Positions 1 to 16,499 of a DNA stretch of 64,000 bases are shown here, one piece after another. The stretch is from Lucifuga dentata (lineage: Eukaryota; Chordata; Actinopteri; Ophidiiformes; Bythitidae), in NCBI GenBank assembly GCA_014773175.1, contig VXCM01000044.1, positions 198,672 to 262,671 on the forward strand, written 5' to 3'. The notes under the pieces are model-generated. The model searched no databases and was not told the origin of the DNA. It saw only the letters and a list, made by a program, of their open reading frames with translations. The number at the start of each line of letters is the position of its first letter. Position 1 is the stretch's first letter. Both the position numbers and the translations under genes were made by a program.

Positions 1-1949
1 TCCCCTTTTAGAGCTCTTCGTAAATTTAAAGTTCCTTTTTCCAGATGTGTTAAAAAATTAGAAATTTAAAAGCTAAACCAAGATTTCAAAGGAACATTTT
101 AAAATTTGAGACTCCGTTATTTCCTAAAATAATTTAAAAAAAAATTTCTAATGGTTTTTTTTTTTCTAATTTTGTTACAATATAGCTGATATTTCCGATA
201 TTTTGATGCCATGAAGGCATCAACAGCAACAAATATAAACTAGTCCAAATATGGTGCTTTATTTAGCAGACATTCTTAGCATTGATAGCTTTTTTCATGT
301 CTATAGGCTGACATATGATAGATTAAATTGTTACATTGGAGATGGCAATAAATTGAGATATATTTGTTTGAAATATTAAATATTTCTAAAGCTTTTTATT
401 TTTGGAAAGCTTTCATCTGATCTGCATGGCTTCCAGTCACCAGTAGATGGTGCTCTTTAGACCACTTATCAATATCAATCCATCAAAAATCCACAAAGTG
501 TGCATAATGTAGTCTGCTTACTGTAGTTTGAGGTACATGACTCCTCTCATAACACATCTGATTTATAATCGTATCAATTATATGCAAATTTGTGTTTTTA
601 TCTATTTTCATATGAAATATCTTGATCCTACTTCATCTATTTGTTGTCTGTCTTTACTATAATAGCGAATACAATGGATTTCTCTTTTGTATTCACACTG
701 TATTTTTAAGTATGTTGCATATCATAGCTTCAAAATGTGTTTTAAAATATGCTTAAAATGTCTTTTAAAATGTGATAGCTGTATATGGTTTGCACAGAAG
801 TAGAGACAGCGTGAGACCAGATGATGCTACATTAAACAGACACACACTCACACATACACACAGACAGCAGTATGAGGCCTGTCACTGGTGCTTATGGAGG
901 CTTCACTGACCCATTCCCAACACCGGTGATTCCCTCAGACATCTCCCAAACAGAGATGTTAACCGCCAGGCTCAAACACTGTTTAATTTCAAGCCAAGAA
1001 CGCCATTATGTGCTCTCACTTACAGCACTCATGTTGGAATCAAAGCCTGACCTCTTTTGTTTATCACTGTGAATAAACACTGGCTGATTCCCTTTGGACA
1101 AGGTTACAGGCATGTGCAAATACCCAGCATCCCTTGAAGCTTGTAAATATGATCTTCTGATGGTGCTGTAGCTGTGACAAAATGTCTGTTAACCTCATCT
1201 TGTGCCGCAAATAAAGAGAAGGAAACCATATTTAGTGTTGTAGTCTAAGTCTTATACAAACATGGCATGATTCCTCATTCTTTTAAGATATTACATTCTG
1301 AATTAATTCAGAATGTATGGGAAGGAACATCTTGAAATATTACTGTGACTTAACTATAACTTACTGACATTAACACCCCTGATGATCACTATACATTTCC
1401 AAAATGCATTCAAAGTGACGCCTATAAATGGTTTTAGTTGCATTTATTGTCAAGCTCAGTGTTGGAAAATTGAGGCATCAGTGAAGTAACACTCTTCAAA
1501 TAAGCCATCATACATTAGGGAAGACATCCACTGTCTATTTGTTTGCTGAGGATGTCCGGTCTGGGAACAAGTGCAGAATATGATGTCTATTGCAGGTGGA
1601 GTTTATATTTGTTAAGCTTTTATCAGGCTTTTAGCATTTACTGGGCCTGATTGGCACTTACAGTATGTACTCAGAGGGAATCTGTGGCAACATGGACCAA
1701 AATAGATTTTTATCTTCATTTGGTTAGTGATGATCAGCGATAATGGAGACGTGTCCGTTTTTAAGTTTTTAGTCTCCTTCGAATCCTAAGACACTTGTTT
1801 TTCTGTGGAGTCAGCTTTCATCTCAAACTCTCCACCCTCTGAGGTGACAAAGTTCTCATGCTGTCAACAGGAACTAGACAAAATAAATGGCTGTGTAAAT
1901 GGGATCTATGCAACACCTGTAGGTCATAAATTGAAGCAAACAGTGGAAT
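1..1949. other. Intergenic sequence without a recognised gene
   Basis: AT-rich sequence with no reading frame that resembles a known protein and no exon-like splice pattern that I could support. A short CA-rich stretch lies near 841-865. The left neighbour gene is outside the window. Confidence 0.5.
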
Positions 1950-1954
1950 GGTCA

Positions 1955-2400
1955 TCAATCAATCAATCAATTTATTTAAAGTGCAAAATCACCATGCATC
2001 ATGGTCCCGATACACTTTACAGTAAAGGTAAAAAGTAGGGACATTAAAAAGATCATCAAAGCAAAGTTACAGTAAAAACAAGAACATTAAAAGAGCAAAG
2101 TTAAAAGGATGCTTGAAAAAGTAATAATCTAAGGTAGGCCGTAAAATAATGAATAGAGGTGGGTTTTCAACCTTGATTTAAAATTTTCAACTGAGCTTGC
2201 TTCTTTAACATGTAGTGGTAGTGTATTCCAGAGATAAGGGGCACGGTAAGCAAATGCTCTAAAGCCAAGCGATTTTTTGTTAATTGAAGGAATAACCAGG
2301 AGAGCAGCATCGAGAGAACGGATATACCGGACTCTGTTCATATACCTGAACAGAGTCCAGCTCTGCAAGACAAGCAGGCGTTGTGGAGAAAATCACATTA
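1955..2400 (-). mobile_element. 5'-truncated L2-type LINE remnant (end of ORF2 plus 3' tail)
   Basis: On the minus strand, 2368-2129 encodes a peptide with the typical end of fish L2/CR1-group reverse transcriptase ORFs. It contains LLVIPSINKKSLGFRAF, then APYLWNTLPLHV, then FKSRLKTHLYSLFY. The frame is followed by a non-coding tail that ends in a short TTGA-type repeat near 1955-1975, as expected for the 3' end of such elements. Everything upstream of about 2400 is missing, so the copy is dead on arrival. The family name L2 is from recognition of the peptide; a CR1/Rex-group relative is the alternative. Confidence 0.75.
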
Positions 2401-2479
2401 GGGCTTGTCAAAAAGAGAGAGAGAATATTTAGAAGTATGAGGAGAGGAAATCAATGATGATGACGTGGCCAAGTGTAAA

Positions 2480-2580
2480 GGACTTTCCATCCATCCATCT
2501 ATTCATCCATCCATCTATACCTACTTATCCTGTGCAGGGGCATGGGGGCTGGAGCCTATCCTAGCATCTATGAGAATCAG
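2480..2580. repeat. Fish interspersed repeat fragment with CCAT-rich start
   Basis: A run of CATC/CCAT units is followed by a motif reading TATCCTGTGCAGGGGCATGG and then GGCTGGAGCCTATC. This is the recognisable core of a very common teleost interspersed repeat. Only about 100 bases of similarity can be followed here. Class (SINE or LINE tail) was not determined. Confidence 0.5.
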
Positions 2581-2599
2581 GGCTCAAATGCAACATGTA

Positions 2600-3545
2600 A
2601 AAACCTTATATCTCTGTGATTTAAGTTACTTTTCAAGTCAAATTTTGAATTTTCTCCACCACTGGTGAAGGGTTTCCCACTGATCTATTATGGTGCTGCT
2701 GCCTGAAACTAAACTCAACACACATAACTTCAACAATGGAAAAACCAGTTTAGCAAAGTTACAGGGTGGCATCAAATGTCGTACTGGCTGAGCTGTCAGG
2801 TGGAATTTTTTAATCCATGTTGCATATGGCAGCATGTTAATACTCAAGTGTACAAGTACTTTTCATGAAATACACCGAGATGTATCAAAGGAACAACTAT
2901 CATGCTTTTGATTCAGATTATCATTTGAAGCAGGTGAGTTAGAAGCTTGATATAAATGATGACTTTGGTATCATGCAAAAGAGGAAGTAGCTCTCTGATC
3001 TGGTTTCTATTCTCATGCAGTTTGTCTTTTACTTTGACAGTTTAATATTTGCCAAGTTATCTGTTTGCACTTCCAGGTTCTTCATACCAATAAACTTAGG
3101 CAGAACTTGAGTTTACACAAGCCTATAGTGTGTTTATTATTTATATGACTCTGCATATAGTATTTTAAAAAACCCATCACAACTTTGTTTACAAATGTGT
3201 TCCTGCACTCATCTCAACATGCAAAATCCAGTAGATTTCATATATTCTGAAGCACATGGCGCCTGTTTGCTGCATGGAATCACTGAATGGCTTGTTTGCA
3301 GCAGTCAGACTGGGGACCAGCCTGACATGCAGCACTTCCTCTAAACACGAGAACACGAACTTTACTCCGCTGGACTTTTATTGTCCCACCTTTGAAACTA
3401 AAGTGGAGATAATGTTTAACAGAAAAGCGATCGCTGCGTAACGTTAGTTTTCTCTGAGTTGACTGGCTGTGTGCGTGCGTGCGTGCGTGTGTGTGGAGTG
3501 TGAATCGGGACGGACAGGCTGCTCTTCTCTTAAGAAACAGAAACA
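2600..3545. other. Upstream region and probable 5'UTR of dpp4
   Basis: No protein-coding exon was recognised before the ATG at 3546. The last 150 bases contain a GTGC/GTGT repeat at about 3472-3497 and a GATCGC-containing stretch. The transcription start cannot be placed from sequence alone; no convincing TATA box was found close to the ATG. Confidence 0.4.
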
Positions 3546-9933
<6,388 letters not shown>

Positions 9934-9984
9934 AGGCCATAAAAATCATAAAGATCTGTGTTTTAAATCATTTCTAAGACTTTA

Positions 9985-9990
9985 AATAAA
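9985..9990 (+). terminator. Polyadenylation signal of dpp4
   Basis: AATAAA lies 52 bases after the TGA stop codon, which would give a very short 3'UTR. Confidence 0.7.
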
Positions 9991-9999
9991 ATGGAAGTC

Positions 10000-11150
10000 A
10001 TATGGAGATAATTTTTTAATTTTTTAAGCACATATATGAACAATGAGAACTCGAAATATTCTATCAAACTGAGACTATAGTTGTTTCTTCTGCACTGAAT
10101 GTCCAATTTTTTATTAAATTAAGCACAGAAATATATTCCAGCAGAGTAATTTAAGCAGTTTTGCTAAATGTATTATTGTATTTCTACTGAAATTGTTTTG
10201 TTTTTTTTAATAACAAAGAATTAAATGAGAGCTGTATTGTGTGGAATCTTTCTATCTTTCTTGAATATGTTTAAAGCCCAAAATATCACAATACATTTTC
10301 TAAATATGGTGTTCAGATTTTTAATTCTTTTTTTCCTTTATTAAATTTGATGATGAATAGTTACTTTTTTACATATTTCCATTATAAATAATCATAAAGG
10401 ACATTTTAACATTTGTTCTTTATTTTATCATTACTTATTGTAATGTCACAAGCAAGAGTCAATAACAAACATTTAAAAAATGATTTTTCAAAAGTATTTT
10501 GAACCACATGAATTCAGGTTGATTGGTTGCAGGTGTTGGCTTTGAGGGGCTCACCTGCTGTCCTGAGCCTCAGAGCTTATAAAAGCTGACATGTTAGCTT
10601 CTTCTCTCTTCCAGCAGCCGGCCACTGTGTTCATCTCTCGTTATATCTCAGTATCATTCAAACCCCAAACAGCACGTTTCAGCCATCCCTGTTTGCTTCC
10701 ACCAATGATTTGTTGAGTTTAAGTATTTTCAGTTAATAAGTGGTTAGATTTAATTAAAACTGTTGCGTGGATTCCCTTTACAGCACACTCTCTGAGCTAG
10801 TTTCCAAAAAAAAAAAAAAAAAAAAGGGAGTTCCTCCAGGATTTATGTCAGTTTGAGTTTGTGACAAATGGAGCTCACCTCCTTTTGTTCTGACAAGGAG
10901 GGAGGTCACATGACTTAGAAGATTTTAATATTTATTTTAAGCAACTAAAAGTACAAAAATACTAAATTAATTTAAGTAACAGAATATCTAAAGGAAACAA
11001 AAACAATTAAACCAAAGTAGTGTAGAGAGAGAGAGAGCTCAATCAATCAGGCCAGGTGAATATCATTCGATCCATGACGACACCACAGGAAACTGTGAAG
11101 CCTACAGGGTTGTCACAATACTTTGAGAATGACTCAACCTGAATTTTCAG
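10000..11150. other. Intergenic region between dpp4 and gcga
   Basis: No coding exon was recognised. A TTATAAAAGC box near 10578-10587 sits in front of sequence that looks like an exon leader, but nothing coding follows, so it is left unassigned. A poly-A run lies at about 10805-10825. The stretch 10887-10970 is repeated in diverged form at 16400-16490. Confidence 0.4.
10887..10970. repeat. Diverged dispersed repeat, copy 1
   Basis: The motif TTCTGACAAGGAGGGAGGTC followed by an A/T-rich stretch recurs at 16401 onward with a few substitutions and small gaps. The two copies flank the gcga gene. The family is not recognised. Confidence 0.55.
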
Positions 11151-11153
11151 GTG

Positions 11154-11529
11154 ATAAAGGACCAGACTGGTGATTTTGAATGTTTGAGCCCCATATATAT
11201 ACAACCTGCAGAAATGTTACATTAGTTACAAAGCAACTTTATGAACCAGTCCATTAAAGAAAATGTATGTCTCCGCCAGGGAATATAGTCCCAGGAGAAG
11301 ACGACTTTTAACAAGAACATTTTTTTAAAAACGTCCCTTCTACATTTCGACGTACGTGTTAGCAGGTGGAAAATTGAATATTAAGGTGGATATATCACCT
11401 GAACATTTGATTTTGAAAGATTAGGGGATTTGCCAATATAACAAAAGTTAGAACACAGTTTTCTATAACATGTATGCGAGTTGTATTTATTGGACTTAAA
11501 CATGCAAAGCCACCAATATTATCCTTTAA
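11154..11529. mobile_element. TTAA-ended palindromic repeat (MITE-like), copy B
   Basis: Starts TAAAGGACCAG, continues through the shared TTTGAGCCC block, and ends with the inverted form ...CCTTTAA. About 375 bp, with the internal block (complement of GGGACTATATTCCCTGG) also found in copies D, E and F. It lies just upstream of the gcga promoter. Confidence 0.7.
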
Positions 11530-11964
11530 CACAGTATATTGCCAGTTGATTATATGTTGCAGCAGCCATACAAGAACATTTATTTTTGTTGCATTTCTAT
11601 CTTCAAACAGTGGACATTGTAAAATGAAGATAAACCCCTGCTGATGCAAAAAAACACAGTCAATGTTTCCGAATCCGCAAATACTGACTCACCTTTCAGA
11701 TAACACGCACAATCCATTGTGATGACATGGTAGCGTATGATAGCATTCTCCCCACTTTCTGTTTGACAGGATGAGCCGTTGTTTGATCTCGACACCTAAG
11801 TGACAGCTGGCATCACGCTTGAATAGTATCTTTCCTTTCTGAACAAATGCTCAGGTTGTTGATTCCAACATGAAGCCTGGCTAATGGCTTGAGAGTAACG
11901 TGGGCTTGGTGGAGAGATAAAACTGGGCCACCTGAGCAGATCCATGCTCATCCTCCTCCGCCTG

Positions 11965-11972
11965 TATATAAG
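11965..11972 (+). promoter_or_regulatory. TATA box of gcga
   Basis: TATATAAG lies about 30 bases before the sequence TTAGAGATACAGGGACTAAG, which fits a transcription start near 11993-12000. The first non-coding exon would then be about 11995-12054, ending at a good GTGAGA donor. Confidence 0.8.
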
Positions 11973-12163
11973 ACCTCAGAGCAGGACAGTTAGAGATACA
12001 GGGACTAAGCAGAGGAAGCACATCATCTTCATCACCTACTTGGAAAACAAAAAGGTGAGATTCATTTCTGGAAAAGCCTTAGACTCTCTGAAGCTTTCAG
12101 ATCCTTTTATCAAAATCTGAATTACCTTTAGGACTTCTTCTTTTTGCTCTGAAGGTTATAAAA

Positions 12164-14686
12164 ATGAAAATCCTCCATTCCTTGGCTGCCATCTTTCTGG
12201 TCCTTGGTTTTGTCCACATCAGCTGGCAAGTTCCTCTGCTTGAGGCTGATGACAGCTTGAGGTAAAGTTAAAGCTCAAAGAGGAAAGTTAACAAAACTTT
12301 CTTTTTTCTTTCATTCTTTTTGTTGAAGGGACCAAATGATTTTGAAAAATTAGGGAAATAGGCAAAATAACACGAAACATAAAATACAGTTTCATGATTT
12401 GGAAAGTGAATGGCAGTAATATGTGTATGCTGGTTTATTGGGCTCAAACATGCTAAATTTAAGGGAGTTGAATATTTCTGTACTCTATAACTATCAAAAA
12501 CAGACAAAAATATTTGTTAGAAAATGACTTTAAATCTGACAGAATCACATTTATTGTAACAATCAATGCCAATTACCATCATTTTTCTGCTATAAAACTC
12601 AGCACTTTGATGGCAACAAAGCAGAAAAATTACAAAAATCTAAAAAAGATCAAATGATGTGTGCTCAAAAACTGCAGGCAAACATGTCTGAAAAATGTTA
12701 AATTATTCCATATATTAAGGGAAGAGTGAAAACTATGGGTCAAATTTAGACAAATCGCATCAAAGGAACAGAAGTCATAAGATCTGACATGAATTTGTAT
12801 CAGCAATTGTAGTTTAGTTTTCAAAGTTAAAGTCCTTTTTCACGAGATATTTATTTTGTCAAATTGGAAAGTTTCATTTTCTATATGGTTGATATAATTT
12901 TGCGTGACTGTGAATGGGTACAGCAGGTATAATTAATTTTTGACACAAATCGAGTGCCACTTGTGCTTCCTGTAGTTTCGAGGCAGAGGACACGGTTGCG
13001 GATGAGCCAAGGGAGCTGTTGAACACAAAGAGGCATTCAGAGGGAACGTTCTCCAATGACTACAGCAAATACCTGGAGGACAGGAGAACGCAGGACTTTG
13101 TCCGATGGCTGATGAACAACAAGCGGAGCGGGTTCGTGTGCGATCAGTACATAAAAAAGCTTTGTTTGACTGTTCTTGAACCTTGAAATGCTTTCTAGTA
13201 TCATGGAAATTTCTCATCTACTACCTGGTAGAAATATTTGTTAAATAAATATGACACAAATACAACTCTGGCTACTTCTTACCTAAAAGTAGTCTTTTAT
13301 ACAATGCTTACAAGCAGGAGAGAAGAGCTTTGTTAGGGTCCATAAATGTCTCTCAGTTGCAATCATCGATAATACCCACACAAACATCATCATCCATGTT
13401 CCTTGATATGAACAGGTACACTTTTTTCTATCAATTGAATCGCCTTCACATTGTTGTACTTTCCCAGGACAGTATCAGGATGAAGATCTTCACCAAAGGT
13501 TACATCTGAGGAGCGTAGCCCTAACCCATTATGTGCTCTATTGTGCTATATAGAGCTGGGAAACATGGGCCCTGGGAACATAGGAATGACCGCAGGGGAG
13601 TGTATCTATGTTCCCAGGGTCCATAGAGCTGGGGAACATAGAACTCTAGAAATAAAGGACCCTGAAAACATAGGACCCTGGGAACATAGGAATGGCCCCT
13701 ATATACAGTATTTGCCTACAGGACTATTCCCAGAATACACACTGATTCTCATAGGACAAGAACATTGTAAGTGAGGTCATTCAGGGCAAAATGTTAAATG
13801 AAATTTAACTAGTTAGTCATGATCAATGATTGATGCAATAAATGTAATTTTTCCGTAACATTAGACAACCCAGCTTTTTGTCTTTGTAGGTCTGCGTCAA
13901 AGCGCCATGCTGAAGGGACCTACACCAGCGACGTGAGCTCCTTCCTCCAGGACCAGGCAATCAAAGACTTTGTTGCCAGGCTCAAGTCCGGACAAGTCAG
14001 AAGAGAGTAGGCTCTCCCTCATTCCTTCTGATTCCGCCATGAAGAGAGAGAAAGAGAGAGATTTTGAGTTAGAGAGAAAAATGCAATCAACTGCTTGTCT
14101 TGTCACTTCATCTTTGCCTTTCTTTTCTTTTTCTTGATGTTCTTTGTGGTTGTGCCAAAAATAAATCACCTGAACTTTTGCTCTGCGTTGTTTGATATGT
14201 GCCTAAACTTTGTGGTGGTGGATGTCAGAGGTGATTCTTTTCGCAAAATTGAAACAATGAACCAATCACAAAACGATCGCCGCAACACACGATGTCAGTT
14301 TACCACACAAATAAGACGATGACACACCAGGTTTCTTACAAAACAGCACTCACGTCTCCACTTTATGGAGTTAGTGATCCTTACTGACCTTTAACCTCAG
14401 CCGTGTTTACACTGTGTGCCTGTGTACATACACTCAGATCTGAAATGGACAGCAGAGGTGAAGAGATCAGCAAGAGGCACGTAGACGGGAGCTTCACCAG
14501 CGATGTGAACAAGGTCCTGGACTCCATGGCTGCCAAGGAATATTTAATGTGGGTCATGTCCTCCAAGCCTTCAGGGGAAAGGTAACGCTCAGGAGCATTT
14601 CGGTCGCTTCATGAATTTGCCGATCTGATCTGGTGTGATTGTGAATTTCTATCTTTTGCAGCAAGAAAAGGCAACAGGATCATTAG
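12164..14686 (+). CDS. gcga: Proglucagon (glucagon, GLP-1 and GLP-2)
   Basis: Secreted prohormone of islet alpha cells and intestinal L cells. Coding exons: 12164-12261 (signal peptide [20 protein letters not shown] and start of the pro-region), 12976-13131 (glucagon), 13890-14006 (GLP-1), 14438-14581 (GLP-2), 14662-14686 (last residues and TAG). A non-coding first exon at about 11995-12054 precedes them. The long form is 179 residues. Each hormone is preceded by Lys-Arg or Arg-Arg-type processing sites (TKR-H, SKR-H, SKR-H). The one-hormone-per-exon layout is the vertebrate proglucagon layout, and presence of GLP-2 points to the gcga paralogue rather than gcgb. If the donor at 14007 is not used, translation stops at TAG 14008-14010, giving a 124-residue form without GLP-2. 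It is neighbour to dpp4, whose known substrates include GLP-1. Confidence 0.96.
12324..12465. mobile_element. Palindromic repeat, truncated copy C, in gcga intron 2
   Basis: Carries the GATTTTGAAAAATTAGGG and GGGCTCAAACATGC blocks of the family; both ends are eroded. Confidence 0.55.
13034..13120 (+). other. Glucagon peptide coding segment (29 residues)
   Basis: Begins [16 protein letters not shown] and ends VRWLMNN before the Lys-Arg site at 13121-13126. The length is exactly 29 residues. Glu3, Ser7, Asn8 and a C-terminal Asn are typical fish substitutions relative to the mammalian hormone. Confidence 0.95.
13550..13700. repeat. Minisatellite-like tract in gcga intron 3
   Basis: Units of about 12-25 bases built on GGGAACATAGGA and CCTGGGAACATAGG recur at least five times. 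One unit (near 13605-13625) is in the opposite orientation. It lies between the glucagon and GLP-1 exons. Confidence 0.7.
13906..14007 (+). other. GLP-1 peptide coding segment
   Basis: Begins [17 protein letters not shown] and ends LKSGQVRRE. His-Ala at the start is the DPP4-cleavable form. The exon runs into an in-frame TAG at 14008 unless the donor at 14007 is used. Confidence 0.95.
14478..14581 (+). other. GLP-2 peptide coding segment
   Basis: Begins [17 protein letters not shown], then [17 protein letters not shown], and continues across the last intron to a KKR site. Position 2 is Val, where mammalian GLP-2 has Ala. Confidence 0.92.
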
Positions 14687-15012
14687 ATGCTTCGAGAAAT
14701 CCCGCCTGCTGCATAATGGAATCGAAAGCCATACTGCTTTGCATGTTGTAATATCAACATTGAGTCTTTTTCTTTTTTCTTTTTTTTTTTACCAGATTAT
14801 ATGATGCAAAGATACAAAAATATAACTACTCATCTATAGTTTTATGGTGCGTCGCAGAAGTTATAAAATTCAGGATTGTTTTCTACAAATTTAACAAATT
14901 TTCTATATTTTTAATGTGAAATCAAGAACACAAAAACATCAAGCTCAGGTCCACCAATGGAAAAATTGTTATGTAAGTAGATTTCATTATGTTTCAGTTA
15001 CTTGCTCTGCAA

Positions 15013-15018
15013 AATAAA
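15013..15018 (+). terminator. Polyadenylation signal of gcga
   Basis: AATAAA about 330 bases after the TAG stop codon; the only canonical signal close downstream of the last exon. Confidence 0.7.
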
Positions 15019-15019
15019 G

Positions 15020-15870
15020 TTTTTCATTCTGAGTTTGTGGCATCGTTTTTATTTCTAGGATGATCCAGAACACAAGCTTTGGTTACTTTTATACCTGTGA
15101 TGTGGTGGAGCCCGAAACCGAGCTCCTGAGGTCAAAGGTGAAGATAATCAGATAATTCTGAGGCAATGGGAGAAAAAAACACTGATATTGTGATATTCTG
15201 TCTATAGGCTCTCTGGTTTCTTGTGGGAGTCGGTTGTCAGGGTAACGATGTTCACCTGGTCTGACTGACTAATCAGCTTTATAAGCTGTTGTCTGACCAT
15301 TTCTCTCTCCTCTGGCAGACCTTACTTTAGTTTGGTTGTCTTTGTTTCTTTTAGCTGTTCTGTTACTTTAGTCAATTCAGTGTTTTTGTGGGTTTAGCTA
15401 ATTAAAATAAATACTTAGGTAATGAAATGGGCAGTAAGCACATTAAGGCCAAATCCCTGACCTGTGCTTCAGCTCCTGCAGGGTTTGTGTCAAAGCCAAA
15501 TCTTTGAACCCACAGCTAAACAAAAAGAATGAATCTTAAGACAGCAATTGTGGTCAAGACCAAATCCCTGACACCACATTACTCCAAATTCATCTGAGTC
15601 TTCAGCATTAAAAAACTGAAGCACACACCTGGACTAAAGTGTGGATACTCAAATGTGCATTAATCAAACAAAGCACTCTCTCCCAACCTAGTCTAACTTA
15701 TAAAACCTGTCTACTTAAACTAACACTTGATGTAACACAAACCAAGTTTCAAACCACCAAAGAACAGGACAAAAAGGAGTAACGTGCTCCTCTCCCTGGT
15801 TATAAAACAAAGCAGCAAAAGTCATGGTGATACTCCCTGAAAATCACAATCCTATTTGTCACAAACTGGC
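15020..15870. other. Intergenic region downstream of gcga
   Basis: No coding exon was recognised. A stretch around 15440-15570 repeats the phrase CCAAATCCCTGAC twice at short spacing. A DPP4 or FAP gene would sit between gcg and slc4a10 in the mammalian order, but no exon of either was found here. Confidence 0.4.
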
Positions 15871-16398
15871 TTAAAAGACCATGTATGTTTGAGCCTAATA
15901 TATTTACTTTTCATACTGACAATCATTTCCAAAGGATAAAACTGTATTTCAGCTTTCCTGATACTTTACAAAATCTCTTAATCTTTCAAAATCAAATATT
16001 CAAGCGATACACCCACCTTAAAAATCTATGTTTTACCTGCTAATAGTTACTCAGCCTTATGAAGTCACGGTCCTTTAAATTGTTTGATAAATGCAGGTTT
16101 TCTTTTGGGACTATACTCCCTGGTAGAGACATACATTCACTAGATAAAGGCTAAATAAATTTAATAGCATATCAGAATGAACTGAAACCAATGGCGGTCT
16201 GGAAAGTAGGAAAAACATTTTTAATTCACCGTTCCAGCAGTATGCTTTGGGAAATGCTTGTCAGTAATGTTACATGTATGAAAATTGAATATATTAGGCT
16301 CAAACNATGCTTTGGGAAATGCTTGTCAGTAATGTTACATGTATGAAAATTGAATATATTAGGCTCAAACATTCATGAACGCTGGTATGGTCCTTTAA
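15871..16398. mobile_element. TTAA-ended palindromic repeat, copy D
   Basis: Begins TTAAAAGACCATG and ends GGTCCTTTAA, with the internal block GGGACTATACTCCCTGG. It appears to sit inside the second copy of the dispersed repeat that resumes at 16400. The N-join duplication at 16242-16370 lies within it, so the true length is about 65 bp shorter. Confidence 0.7.
16242..16370. repeat. Identical 64 bp tandem copies around a single N (assembly join)
   Basis: Bases 16242-16305 and 16307-16370 are identical and separated by one N at 16306. This is the expected trace of two contig ends that overlap but were not merged, and it is probably not a real duplication. Confidence 0.85.
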
Positions 16399-16399
16399 G

Positions 16400-16490
16400 G
16401 TTCTGACAAGGAGGGAGGTCACACGAGTTAAAAGATTTAATAAAAAATTTATTTTATATAACTAACTAAAAACACAAGAACACTAACTCT
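16400..16490. repeat. Diverged dispersed repeat, copy 2
   Basis: Matches 10887-10970 (GTTCTGACAAGGAGGGAGGT and following A/T-rich sequence). It starts directly after the end of palindromic repeat D. Confidence 0.55.
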
Positions 16491-16499
16491 CTCTGAATC

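Noticed and set aside
3256..3441. Plus-strand frame of 61 residues upstream of dpp4
   Set aside because: No similarity to the DPP4 N-terminus, and no splice donor that would join it in frame to exon 2.
10570..10700. TATA-like box with a leader-like sequence between dpp4 and gcga
   Set aside because: No coding exon follows and a similar arrangement occurs downstream of gcga at about 15270, so it is more likely part of a repeat than a promoter.
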